Notes under the pieces: model-generated
Seen by the model: only the letters and a program-made list of their open reading frames with translations
Database searches by the model: none
What the model was told of the DNA's origin: nothing
Shown: positions 1 to 7,340 of the stretch, piece by piece
Layout: each line of letters begins with the position of its first letter
Position numbering within the stretch: position 1 is the stretch's first letter
Assembly (NCBI GenBank): GCA_007128555.1
Contig: SKXF01000386.1
Location: 1 to 11,786 of the forward strand
DNA from: Clostridia bacterium
Lineage (GTDB): Bacteria > Bacillota_E > SLMV01 > PUMD01
Direction: 5' to 3'
DNA: 11,786 nucleotides
Program-made: the position numbers and the translations under genes

Positions 1-183
1 GTGGTGCCCCGCATTCTCCCTTCGGGAGGGGAAGAGGGTGCCTCATCGTCAGCCTGGTGGCTCGTGGCTGCCCTCGTGGTCGGTGGTGGGATCTTCCTTG
101 TGATCTCAACCGGTGGCTGGGAAGAAGCCCTGGCCCGGATCAACCAGTTCAACCCCTGGAACGGTGGAGGGCGCCCCCGGTGA
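1..183 (+). CDS. C-terminal part of a small membrane protein (partial)
   Basis: An open frame runs from the window edge to a TGA at 181-183. The visible 60 residues contain one clear hydrophobic segment (about residues 18-37, AWWLVAALVVGGGIFLVIST) followed by a short amphipathic tail ending in NGGGRPR. This looks like the C-terminal anchor of a membrane protein whose start lies upstream. The GTG at position 1 could be a start, but no ribosome binding site can be seen because the window begins there. It stops 24 bases before the YIEGIA gene on the same strand, so it is probably cotranscribed with it. I do not recognise the family and assign no function. Confidence 0.5.
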   Translation: MVPRILPSGGEEGASSSAWWLVAALVVGGGIFLVISTGGWEEALARINQFNPWNGGGRPR

Positions 184-207
184 GCTGAGGGGCATACGGA
201 GGGACAG

Positions 208-1080
208 ATGAGCGAACGCTATTTCATTGCCATATTCGTGGGGGTGCTCTGGGGGCTGGTAAACCGGATCCTCATGCTCCGGGTTGACTACCGGGCCTAC
301 CCTTCGTACCCCCACGCCTACATGTCCCATCTCGCCTTCGGGTTCCTGGCCAGCCTGGTGGGGACCGTGGCACCGGTGGCCCTGGCCGCCCAGCAATTTG
401 ACGCGGTCACCTTTTTGCTGTTGGTCGCCACCCAGTTCCGTGAAATCCGCAAGATGGAACGGGACAAGCTGGAGCGGCTGGAGTCCATTGAACTGGTACC
501 CCGGGGTGCCAACTACATCGAGGGAATCGCCGAGGTCTTTGAGCTGAGAAACTACCTCATCATGTTTGTTTCCGCCGCGGCGGCGGGGGCGGTGCTCCTG
601 TGGGGAGAGTCCCTCGGCGCGCTCGTTGGGCTGATCCTGGTTGCAGGGACCCAGCTGCTGCGTTCGGACCTCAGGCTCGATGACGTGGCGAGAATCCACA
701 TGGCGCCGGTCCGGTTTGAGGGCTTCCAGCTTTTCGTGGAGGATGTTGATTTCATGAACGTGGCCCTCCCGGACCTGCGTGCGACGATCGAGAAGTGGGG
801 GGTTGGAATGGTCATCGAGGCAAAGGACAGCGAGTATCTTGGGGTGCTCGATAACCTGGGCCAGCGCCAGGCCATCATTCATGACCTGGTTCATGTTCTG
901 GGTAACCGGGCCGATGTGGATACTGCGGAGTTGAAACCCCAGGTGAGAAAGAACCTTGAGTCCGGTAAGATGGCTCTCTACTTCTGTCCCATGGACGGTG
1001 ACGAGGAGAGGATCCTGAAGGTGGCCGCTCACACCCCCATACTGAGCAACGCAAGGCGGGGATCAGGGGAGGGATTGTGA
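208..1080 (+). CDS. YIEGIA family membrane protein
   Basis: This 290-residue protein carries the signature YIEGIA at residues 103-108, which names the family. Hydrophobic segments lie near residues 5-23, 42-62, 114-134 and 136-152. The C-terminal half (from about residue 160) is soluble and mixed alpha/beta. The start is an ATG preceded by GGAGGG at 198-203. The family is restricted to endospore formers as far as I know. The B. subtilis relative, YphB/SeaA from memory, is linked to spore envelope assembly, but its biochemistry is unknown. The following gene overlaps this stop by four bases (GTGA), implying translational coupling with its predicted partner subunit. Family assignment is confident; a role in spore assembly is inference from family and neighbours. 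Confidence 0.9.
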   Translation: MSERYFIAIFVGVLWGLVNRILMLRVDYRAYPSYPHAYMSHLAFGFLASLVGTVAPVALAAQQFDAVTFLLLVATQFREIRKMERDKLERLESIELVPRGANYIEGIAEVFELRNYLIMFVSAAAAGAVLLWGESLGALVGLILVAGTQLLRSDLRLDDVARIHMAPVRFEGFQLFVEDVDFMNVALPDLRATIEKWGVGMVIEAKDSEYLGVLDNLGQRQAIIHDLVHVLGNRADVDTAELKPQVRKNLESGKMALYFCPMDGDEERILKVAAHTPILSNARRGSGEGL

Positions 1081-1274
1081 AGACAATGAAAATGGAGAAG
1101 TGGCCTGTGGCCTGCATCACCGTCGACCGGGAACGGGTGGTGGCGGGTGGAATCCCGGTGTTCATAGCTGACGATGAAGAGGAGATGGCGCAGATGGCCA
1201 CGATCCTGTCCAGGGTTCTGGATGCCGCGGCTCATGACCTGGGGAACGGTGTGTTTCTGGTGGTTCAGCATTAG
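1077..1274 (+). CDS. Capping complex subunit for YIEGIA
   Basis: This small acidic protein of 65 residues starts at GTG 1077, overlapping the YIEGIA stop by four bases. The sequence AGGGGAGGG just upstream fits that start better than the in-frame ATG at 1086. It has no membrane segment. The core (ACITVDRERVVAGGIPVFIA, then an acidic helix EEEMAQMATILSRVL) fits the short proteins annotated next to YIEGIA genes as a capping-complex subunit. The assignment rests on size, position and this pattern from memory, not on an alignment. It probably acts with the cytosolic part of the YIEGIA protein during sporulation. The molecular activity is not known. Confidence 0.75.
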   Translation: MKTMKMEKWPVACITVDRERVVAGGIPVFIADDEEEMAQMATILSRVLDAAAHDLGNGVFLVVQH

Positions 1275-1950
1275 TCGCATCGCCCTGGTTAACCGGTCCA
1301 GCCGGGACGGATCCGTCGAGTTGAAGGGTCCGAGGGGAGATTACTGCGTTGAGGGTGGGCGCTGGACGCAGATCTGTCGGAATGTGCTGACCTCGCTTTT
1401 TGGTCCTCCCGTCAACGTTGAGGCGGATGGAAACGAGACATATGATTGCCGGTTGATTCGCCCCGAGAGATGGACCCGGCCGGTGGTGGTCTATCATTGT
1501 TTTGGCGGCGCCCATACTTCCGTCGTCAGTGGTGCGCTGCACCTGGGCTGGCTGCCCCGCCGAGGCGTGCTGGAGCGCGAGGCCCTCGAGGCCCTGGAAC
1601 CGTTCGACTCTCTGGAGACCCGGATCGGGCAGATCCATCACCTGGGCCGTGACCATCGGGGAGTGGAGGTTAAGGCCATGGGCTTCGGCGGAGGTACGGA
1701 GATTCTGTGGCCCCTTTATGCGCAGCTGATGGATATGATCGGATGGAGCGCGAAAGAGATCATCGACTGCCACACACTACCGGCGGCGGGGGTGATGCTG
1801 AGAGTCGGCGGTTTCGTGTCGCTGCATCTCGGCCTGACCTGGCCGGGACGTTTCCTGGTGATTGGCGGTGTGCGGCGGGCTCACGCCCAGCTGGTCGATT
1901 ATGTGGAGGGCGTTGAGCGCAAGCTGGATGCAGCTGGGGCGCCCGGGTAG
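1249..1950 (+). CDS. DUF3189 family protein with N-terminal extension; start uncertain
   Basis: From about base 1483 to the stop the protein matches the DUF3189 pattern: VVVYHCFGGAHTSVVSGALH (compare typical IYHCyGGtHSSVvAaaiHLG), a central GFGGGTEI, and a C-terminal GGFVSLHLGL and GRFLVIGG, about 155 residues in all. The family is of unknown function and is usual beside YIEGIA genes. About 70 extra residues precede the domain in the same open frame (including GDYCVEGGRWTQICRNVL). In-frame candidate starts are GTG 1249 (overlapping the previous gene by 26 bases), TTG 1321, GTG 1384 and GTG 1483, and none has a strong ribosome binding site. An ATT at 1270 sits behind GGTGG and would give MSRIALVNRSS. 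I chose 1249 to include the whole coding-like stretch. The extension may be a separate small domain fused to DUF3189, or non-coding if 1483 is used. Confidence 0.75.
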   Translation: MCFWWFSISRIALVNRSSRDGSVELKGPRGDYCVEGGRWTQICRNVLTSLFGPPVNVEADGNETYDCRLIRPERWTRPVVVYHCFGGAHTSVVSGALHLGWLPRRGVLEREALEALEPFDSLETRIGQIHHLGRDHRGVEVKAMGFGGGTEILWPLYAQLMDMIGWSAKEIIDCHTLPAAGVMLRVGGFVSLHLGLTWPGRFLVIGGVRRAHAQLVDYVEGVERKLDAAGAPG

Positions 1951-2012
1951 TATCTTGCGAGTTGGTTTTTATTGGCGTAGTGTTAGGAAGTGATGGATCT
2001 GCAGCAGAGGAT

Positions 2013-2020
2013 GGGGGGAG
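2013..2020 (+). promoter_or_regulatory. Ribosome binding site fixing the Der start
   Basis: The run GGGGGGAG lies five bases upstream of GTG 2026. The open frame extends upstream to GTG 1990, but that start has only a weak AGGAAG immediately before it and would add 12 residues not found in Der proteins. The strong site favours GTG 2026. Confidence 0.7.
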
Positions 2021-2025
2021 CAAAC

Positions 2026-3363
2026 GTGAAATCGGTCGTTGCAATTGTCGGTAGGCCGAACGTGGGCAAATCGACCCTGTTTAACCGGCTCGTAGGTGAG
2101 CGACGCTCAATAACGGACAAGACCCCGGGTGTCACCCGTGACCGGATCTACGGTGAGGTGGAGTGGACCGGACGGGAGTTCGTGGCCATTGACACAGGGG
2201 GTTGGGAGGATGACCGTCGGGATATGGATATGTCTCGGCGAATGCTCTCAAGGGCGATTCGGGAACAGGCCGAAATCGCCCTGGATGCGGCGGACGCTGC
2301 CGTACTCGTTGTGGATGGACGAACGGGCCTGACCACGCTGGACCAGATGATGGCGGATCTGCTGCGTTCCAGGGGTCTCCCCGTCGTTCTAACTGTCAAC
2401 AAGATGGAATCACGGTCCCTGGCCGACGATGTCTCCGAGTTCTATGCCCTGGGTCTGGGCGAACCCCTGCCCATCTCCGCCGAACACGGACACAATACCG
2501 GCGACCTGCTGGATGCGATCGTGGCTCTCCTGGCGCCCACGGAGATCCTTTCGGAGGATCAGGAGCGGGAGGTCATCCGTGTCGCAATCGTGGGCCGACC
2601 CAACGTGGGAAAATCTTCCCTCCTGAATGCGCTTCTGCGCGATGAACGGGTGCTTGTCTCCGATCGTCCGGGAACGACCCGGGACGCGATCGAGGTGGCC
2701 TGGAGCTGGGAGGGACAGGATTTCGCCTTTGTGGATACCGCGGGCCTCAGGAAGCGCTCCAGGGTGGAGGAGAAGTTGGAGTGGCACAGCGTATCCAGGG
2801 CTCTCAAGGCCATAAGAAATAGTGATGTGGTACTCCTGCTGTTGGATGCCGAGGAGATGGTCACAGAGCAGGATCAGCGCATTGCCAATTTCACCCGCAG
2901 GGAGGGCAAGGCTGCGGTCATCGTGGTCAACAAGTGGGACGTCGTTGAGACGGAGACGGACACGTGGGATGATTATGTCGATCTGATCCAGCGGCGCCTA
3001 TACCTCATTGATTATGCCTCAGCTGTGTCCATATCGGCCCTCACCGGGCAGAGGATCATGCGGCTCCCGGCCATGGTGCTGGCTGCTCACCGCTGTTGGC
3101 GGACCCAGGTCCCCACGGCGGAGCTGAACCGAACGGTACGAAGGATCATGGAGCGACATGAGCCCCCGGTCTCCAGAAGCGGAAAGAAGCTCCGCATCTA
3201 TTATGCGACCCAGGTCGCGGTAGGTCCGCCCACCTTCCTGTTCTTTGCCAACGACCCCAGGCAGATTACGGAGAACTACCGGCGCTATCTCGACCGGGCC
3301 ATGCGCCAGGAGCTGGGCCTGTCAGGAACTCCGATCCGTCTTCTGTTCAGAAGGTCCGAATGA
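2026..3363 (+). CDS. der: Ribosome biogenesis GTPase Der (EngA)
   Basis: Der is an essential double-GTPase that acts in maturation of the 50S ribosomal subunit. From GTG 2026 the protein is 445 residues, normal for the family. The first G domain has GRPNVGKS at 9-16, DTGGW at 56-60 and a G4 motif NKME at 125-128 in place of NKxD. The second has GRPNVGKS at 190-197, DTAGLRKRSRV at 237-247 and a canonical NKWD at 302-305. The C-terminal KH-like domain (about 360-445) includes GPPTFLFFANDP and ends IRLLFRRSE. The Glu in the first G4 motif is also found, from memory, in Thermotoga Der, so it need not be inactivating. The gene stands 75 bases after the DUF3189 gene and 62 bases before plsY on the same strand, so an operon is likely. 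Confidence 0.97.
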   Translation: MKSVVAIVGRPNVGKSTLFNRLVGERRSITDKTPGVTRDRIYGEVEWTGREFVAIDTGGWEDDRRDMDMSRRMLSRAIREQAEIALDAADAAVLVVDGRTGLTTLDQMMADLLRSRGLPVVLTVNKMESRSLADDVSEFYALGLGEPLPISAEHGHNTGDLLDAIVALLAPTEILSEDQEREVIRVAIVGRPNVGKSSLLNALLRDERVLVSDRPGTTRDAIEVAWSWEGQDFAFVDTAGLRKRSRVEEKLEWHSVSRALKAIRNSDVVLLLLDAEEMVTEQDQRIANFTRREGKAAVIVVNKWDVVETETDTWDDYVDLIQRRLYLIDYASAVSISALTGQRIMRLPAMVLAAHRCWRTQVPTAELNRTVRRIMERHEPPVSRSGKKLRIYYATQVAVGPPTFLFFANDPRQITENYRRYLDRAMRQELGLSGTPIRLLFRRSE

Positions 3364-3410
3364 GGGAGGCTTTTCCACGCCCGAGGGCGAATTGGTTATT
3401 CTGAGTGGTG

Positions 3411-3419
3411 GGAAAGGAG
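3411..3419 (+). promoter_or_regulatory. Ribosome binding site fixing the PlsY start
   Basis: GGAAAGGAG ends six bases before ATG 3426. The open frame extends back to GTG 3405, but that would place this site inside the coding region and add seven polar residues before the first membrane helix. ATG 3426 is therefore preferred. Confidence 0.7.
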
Positions 3420-3425
3420 TCTCAG

Positions 3426-4022
3426 ATGCCAACTGTCCTGGTTATTTTGATCGGGTATCTCGTCGGATCGATACCCTTTGGCTACCTGGTGGGCAAAGGG
3501 TACGGGAAGGACATTCGCGATCACGGGAGCGGCAACATTGGCACCACCAATGCCTTTCGTCTCCTGGGCCCGGTGTGGGCCGTGATTGTTCTGCTCCTCG
3601 ATGCTGGCAAGGGTTACTTTGCCTGTTACCTGGCTGCGCAGTTGAACCTGCCCCTTGAGGCGGTCGCGGGCAGCGGGCTGGCAGCCGTTGCAGGGCACAA
3701 CTGGTCTTTGTTCCTGGGGTTCAAGGGAGGCAAGGGCGCTGCCACCACGGCTGGAATTTACCTGTATATGTCGCCGGCGGTGGTCTCTATAGGACTCGGG
3801 GTCGCGGCGCTCACGGTCATCGTGACCCGCTACATGTCCCTTGGCTCCATGCTGGGAGTTATTGCGGGAGCGTTGATTGTGCAGTTCGGTCCCCATCCCC
3901 TGCCGTACAAGCTGGCGGGCGTGGTGGTCGTGGCGTGGAGCCTGTGGCAGCACCGGGGCAATATTGACCGTCTTCGGCGCGGGCAAGAGCGGAAGCTGGG
4001 GAGCAAAAAGAGAGAGGAGTGA
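3426..4022 (+). CDS. plsY: Acyl-phosphate:glycerol-3-phosphate acyltransferase PlsY
   Basis: PlsY is an integral membrane enzyme that moves an acyl chain from acyl-phosphate to position 1 of glycerol-3-phosphate, giving lysophosphatidic acid, the first step of phospholipid synthesis in most Gram-positive bacteria. The 198-residue protein opens with a membrane helix containing GSIPFGYLVG. It shows GSGNIGTTN at 34-42 (usual form GSGNxGATN), DAGKGY at 59-64, and GHNWSLFLGFKGGKGAAT at 90-107. The C-terminus HRGNIDRLRRGQERKLG matches the family ending. Several further hydrophobic segments fit the multi-helix topology. It is followed within ten bases by gpsA, which makes its glycerol-3-phosphate substrate, so the two form a functional pair. 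Confidence 0.96.
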   Translation: MPTVLVILIGYLVGSIPFGYLVGKGYGKDIRDHGSGNIGTTNAFRLLGPVWAVIVLLLDAGKGYFACYLAAQLNLPLEAVAGSGLAAVAGHNWSLFLGFKGGKGAATTAGIYLYMSPAVVSIGLGVAALTVIVTRYMSLGSMLGVIAGALIVQFGPHPLPYKLAGVVVVAWSLWQHRGNIDRLRRGQERKLGSKKREE

Positions 4023-4031
4023 CCGGCTCAC

Positions 4032-5081
4032 GTGGGTGCAAAGGTGGCTGTGCTGGGGGCGGGCAGCTGGGGCACGGCACTGGCAGCCGTGGCGGCCCGT
4101 CAGGGAAATGAGGTCCTGTTGTGGGGGCGCAGGACAGAACAGGTTCGCAAGATGCTCGAAACACGGCGCAATCCCGACTACTTGCAGCACTACGAACTGG
4201 AGCAGGGGATTACCCCAACCGATGACCTTGTGGAAGCTGTGCAGGGCTGTGATGCGATCCTGGTGGCCGTGGCATCTTCGGGCATCCGGGATCTTTCCGG
4301 TCACCTGGCCCAGGCGTATCCCGGAGGCGTTCCCGTGGTCAGCGTCACCAAGGGTCTGGAACCGGGCACGGATCTGCGCATGACCCAGGTCCTTGCTGAG
4401 CAGCTGGGATCGGAGTCAGAGGGGCTCCTGTGCGCTTTATCGGGTCCGAATTTTGCTGAGGAGATCATTCGTGGTTTGCCCGCGGGTACGGTAGTTGCCT
4501 GCGAAGACGAGGGCTGCGCCCATCGCGTTCAGAGGATCCTGAGCGGCCCCGGTCTCCGCGTCTATACCAGTGACGACCTGGTGGGGGTGGAACTGGGAGG
4601 GGCCCTGAAGAACGTTTATGCCATCGCAGTGGGGATTGTGCAGAGCCTGGGCCTTGGGGTTAATATCCAGTCGACCCTAATAACCCGGGGGCTGGCGGAG
4701 CTGGCCCGGCTCGGGGTGAAGATGGGGGCTCACCCCTTCACCTTCGCGGGGCTCTCGGGCCTGGGCGACATGGTGTTGACCTGCACCAGTGATCTGAGCC
4801 GGAATCGCAGGGCCGGGTTGGCCCTGGGACAGGGCCAGGGCCTGGAGGAAGTTGAAGCTGCGGGGGAGACGGTGGAGGGAATTCGTTCGGCGCGTGCGGT
4901 TCGGGAGCTTGCCCAGCGGTGTGACGTGGAGATGCCCATTGCGGAGCAGCTGTACCAGATCCTGTTTGCGGGAAAGACTCCCACAGCGGCAGTGGAGGAA
5001 CTGATGGAGCGGGGTGCCAGAACCGAGCGCGAGGAGGAATTCGTGATGGATTCGGGCATCCTGGGAGGGCAACGTCCATGA
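4032..5081 (+). CDS. gpsA: Glycerol-3-phosphate dehydrogenase [NAD(P)+]
   Basis: GpsA is a cytosolic enzyme that reduces dihydroxyacetone phosphate to sn-glycerol-3-phosphate, the backbone donor for phospholipids and the substrate of the adjacent PlsY. The 349-residue protein has the nucleotide-binding GAGSWG at 9-14, SVTKGLE at 104-110 and SGPNFAEE at 137-144. ELGGALKNVYAIAVGI at 187-202 contains the catalytic Lys193, and AGLSGLGDMVLTCTS lies at 239-253. Length and motif order are normal. The start is GTG 4032; the nearest ribosome-binding sequence is GAGAGGAG over the plsY stop, about 12 bases upstream, a slightly long spacing. It is the last gene of the plus-strand block. In many Bacillota spoIVA comes soon after, but here about 5.2 kb intervenes. 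Confidence 0.96.
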   Translation: MGAKVAVLGAGSWGTALAAVAARQGNEVLLWGRRTEQVRKMLETRRNPDYLQHYELEQGITPTDDLVEAVQGCDAILVAVASSGIRDLSGHLAQAYPGGVPVVSVTKGLEPGTDLRMTQVLAEQLGSESEGLLCALSGPNFAEEIIRGLPAGTVVACEDEGCAHRVQRILSGPGLRVYTSDDLVGVELGGALKNVYAIAVGIVQSLGLGVNIQSTLITRGLAELARLGVKMGAHPFTFAGLSGLGDMVLTCTSDLSRNRRAGLALGQGQGLEEVEAAGETVEGIRSARAVRELAQRCDVEMPIAEQLYQILFAGKTPTAAVEELMERGARTEREEEFVMDSGILGGQRP

Positions 5082-5191
5082 GTGGTATCTCGGCTGGGAC
5101 GCAATGAGATCAGCCGACTGATGCTTGGTCGTGGTGATCGTAGCCGTAAGCACATCCCTGCATACACTTGACTCACCTTCACCTCACAGGC
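5082..5191. other. Convergent intergenic gap between gpsA and the HD-gene relic
   Basis: These 110 bases separate the convergent ends of gpsA (plus) and the decayed HD gene (minus). An inverted repeat TCGGCTG (5090-5096) / CAGCCGA (5111-5117) with a 14-base loop lies just after gpsA and might end transcription, but no T-run follows. A second repeat, TCACAGG (5184-5190) / CCTGTGA (5197-5203), overlaps the end of the relic and also lacks a T-run. No open frame here is convincing. Confidence 0.4.
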
Positions 5192-5857
5192 TCACACCTG
5201 TGAAAGCGGGCCCTGTCCTGGTGCGAACTCGCGGCTCAGCTCTCGATAGGCTTCCGCCATTTGCGGGTGCACAGCCGGGATCTCGGATCGATTCGCCCAG
5301 AGCTAGTTGAGGTACACGAAAACTGCGGCGCGAGGGAGGTCTCCAGCGCCTTCTCCATGTGCCTGTGAAAAGGGACCTGCCCAGGCTATCAGCTCAGTTT
5401 GCCCGCCACCACCGTGATGTTATCCAGCCGAGATGCCCCGGGCCGAGAGATGTTGTGTGGCAGCGTATGGCGTTCAGGATTTCGGGGTTGTCAAGGCCAA
5501 AGAGTGCTTTAGCGAACACCCGGGAGGTTTTCTGGTGAATGAGGGAGGGAGCTTTCCGTTCCTCGGGTAGAATCTCGATGCCGCGAAGCGGCGCGCTTCG
5601 AGCTGTGTCGTCGGCTACCAGACCTTGCTCACATCGTGCAACCAGGCGGCGGTTGCAGCGGACTCCGGGTCTGCCCCAAATGGGTCAGCGAGGCGCAGCG
5701 CCCACTGTACGACGGATTCTGTGTGCCGGACAGTCTCTTGCTGCCCGGCACACAGGAACAGACGCGTAACCTTCTGCTGGAGAGATCCGCTGGAATCCAT
5801 TTGTGCCCTCAGGTACTGCAGGTTCTGCATGATGCTTCCAGCTATCCGGCGATTCAT
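5192..5857 (-). pseudogene. Decayed HD-domain phosphohydrolase (YqeK-type) gene
   Basis: The ATG at 5857-5855 directly follows the stop of the aldo/keto reductase gene. The first 80 codons give an HD-type N-terminal half with RHTESVVQWALRLA and WLHDVSK, then a TAG at 5617-5615. Read on through that stop and a one-base deletion near 5578-5586, the next frame gives PSLIHQKTSRVFAKALFGLD and NPEILNAIRCHTT. A two-base (CT) insertion near 5445-5450 leads to RPGASRLDNITVVAGKLS, where YqeK has ADxI. Then come TGA and TAG at 5391-5386, followed by MEKALETSL. A third shift near 5326-5332 gives AVFVYLN, a TAG at 5305-5303, and IPAVHPQMAEAYRELSREF to a TGA at 5194-5192. The order matches YqeK, which is reported to be a symmetrical Ap4A hydrolase. 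Three shifts, four internal stops and loss of the late metal-site Asp argue for real decay. The reconstruction is by eye. Confidence 0.8.
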
Positions 5858-6808
5858 CTAGACCATCCTTATGGCAAATTGCGGGCAGTCCGGCGCACAG
5901 TACCCACAGAGGATACACTTTTCCCTTCGGATTTTGCATTTGCCGTCCTCGATGTAGAGGGCGTCGTTGGGGCAGTGATCCAGGCAGGTGCCGCAGCCAG
6001 CGCAGAAGGCCGCAATGAACATCTGCTTGTTGTTACGGGCTGTCTCCTCCCACAGTTTCTCGTCCACCTCGGAGTCGTCGAGGAGTGCTGCATTCACGAG
6101 GAGTTCCTTCAGATTGACCATGCCCACGGCCACCACGTCAATGCCCGTGAGCGAGGTGACGAAATCGAGGGCTCCGCGGCGATCTTCCAGCAGATTACCC
6201 CCGGCAAAGGCCTTCATGGCATACATTGGTTTTCCCGCCTCGTGCACGCGCTCAATGGCCCGGACCATGTCATCCCTGTCTCCGTCGAGGACTCCGTGGC
6301 CCGTCCGGTTGATCAGCGGGAAGACGACTTCGATGGCATCCTCCGTAGCTGCCCGTGCGACCACGGTCGCGGAGTGGGTGGATATGCCCACGCGTCCGAC
6401 GATCCCACGAGCCTTGTAGTCTTCCAGGCACTCAAGGGCGCCCCTGCGCTTCTCGAAGACATCGGGCTGCACGCGGGCCGCGTGGAGATGGAAGATGTCA
6501 ATGTGTTCGAGTCCGAGCTCCTCCTGGGCTTCTAGCACAGCCTCCTCCATCTTCTCATAGGATTCTGCACCGGACTTGGTTGCGACGTAGATCTTGTCAC
6601 CCGTGTGCCTGTCCAAGGCGTGGCGAATGTGGGGATAGGTCCCGTAGCTCTGGGCGGTGTCGATGAAGTTCACGCCGCACCTGAAGGACTCAAGCAGGAT
6701 TTCGCCAGCCTCAGCGGGGGGCATGTTCCTTCCCGCCGGCCCTATGGGCAGTACCCCGAAGCACAGCTTGCTCACGTTCCAGCCCTGGCCCCAATCGATT
6801 TTTTTCAT
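5858..6808 (-). CDS. Aldo/keto reductase with C-terminal 2[4Fe-4S] ferredoxin domain
   Basis: The 316-residue protein has an aldo/keto reductase barrel followed by a bacterial ferredoxin-like tail. The expected catalytic tetrad is visible: Asp50 (FIDTAQSYG), Tyr55, Lys78 (ATKSG) and His109 (DIFHLHA). The tail has two clusters of cysteines, at 269, 272, 275, 279 and at 298, 301, 304, 308, each in a CxxCxxCxxxCP arrangement. Such proteins probably pass electrons between a nicotinamide-dependent carbonyl/alcohol site and iron-sulfur carriers, which suits an anaerobe; the substrate is unknown. The ATG is preceded by AGGAGG with normal spacing, so the start is firm. It is on the opposite strand to its neighbours, and the decayed HD gene follows its stop with no gap, so the two were once cotranscribed. 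Confidence 0.93.
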   Translation of the reverse strand: MKKIDWGQGWNVSKLCFGVLPIGPAGRNMPPAEAGEILLESFRCGVNFIDTAQSYGTYPHIRHALDRHTGDKIYVATKSGAESYEKMEEAVLEAQEELGLEHIDIFHLHAARVQPDVFEKRRGALECLEDYKARGIVGRVGISTHSATVVARAATEDAIEVVFPLINRTGHGVLDGDRDDMVRAIERVHEAGKPMYAMKAFAGGNLLEDRRGALDFVTSLTGIDVVAVGMVNLKELLVNAALLDDSEVDEKLWEETARNNKQMFIAAFCAGCGTCLDHCPNDALYIEDGKCKIRREKCILCGYCAPDCPQFAIRMV

Positions 6809-6819
6809 GGTGCACCTCC

Positions 6820-6847
6820 TAAATTATGCATCCTCTCCTGTTGTCAA
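6820..6847 (-). promoter_or_regulatory. Possible promoter for the aldo/keto reductase gene
   Basis: On the minus strand a perfect TTGACA (6847-6842) lies about 35 bases before the start codon. An AT-rich stretch containing CATAAT (6828-6823) and TAATTT (6826-6821) lies between it and the ribosome binding site. Spacings of 13 and 15 bases are short of the usual 17, and the leader would be very short. The -35 match may therefore be chance. Confidence 0.3.
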
Positions 6848-7340
6848 GTCGTTCCGGGGTTGTTGAGGCCCTGTGGCCTGTCTGTTCGTGGCCCCGGTTT
6901 GACGTTTGAGGGTTTTCGTCTTGCGCCGAATGAGAGACCCGGCATCACCCTGTGGTTACTCTACCCATTCGACGATCAGGCTTCGTTTCCTTGCAGTGGA
7001 TGGGGAGCGGCGTTTCGCCGTGGCGGGAACCCTGGCGATCGTTTCCCCCATGACACGGTCCCGAGGCCGAATCCTGCTGTGGTTTTGACCGTTCAAGTCA
7101 AGACAGATCGGGACAGGCGGGCGGTCGCGTGAGCGAACGGTGACGCATCGGTTCGCAGGATTCGGTTCTGCTCGTGCCGAAGAGTGGCGGGAAGTCGACC
7201 CCGGTCAGGGTGGAGGATGGGGAAGTCGGCCCCCAAGCTGGTTGCGGACAGGCGCCCCCTCAGCGGCTTCCCCTTTCCTGTCGATGAGGCATCATGGGTG
7301 CAATCAGGGGGGCTGTCAGCCCGTGGTGACCCCATGAGTC

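Noticed and set aside
106..1032. 308-residue minus-strand open frame opposite the YIEGIA gene
   Set aside because: It is a shadow: low-complexity His/Gln/Pro/Gly-rich translation, and the plus strand holds a recognised family with a good ribosome binding site.
3396..4304. 302-residue minus-strand open frame across plsY and gpsA
   Set aside because: It spans two well-identified plus-strand genes and has shadow-type composition.
5090..5117. Intrinsic terminator after gpsA
   Set aside because: A 7-bp stem exists but the loop is 14 bases and no T-run follows, so it is noted only as an inverted repeat.
5636..6535. 299-residue plus-strand open frame opposite the aldo/keto reductase
   Set aside because: The minus strand encodes an intact reductase with catalytic tetrad and eight ferredoxin cysteines; this frame is its antisense.
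7130..7175. Possible tRNA fragment around GGTTCGCAGGATTCGG
   Set aside because: There is no acceptor stem, anticodon arm or CCA context, and the TGGTTCGA-like arm does not pair properly.
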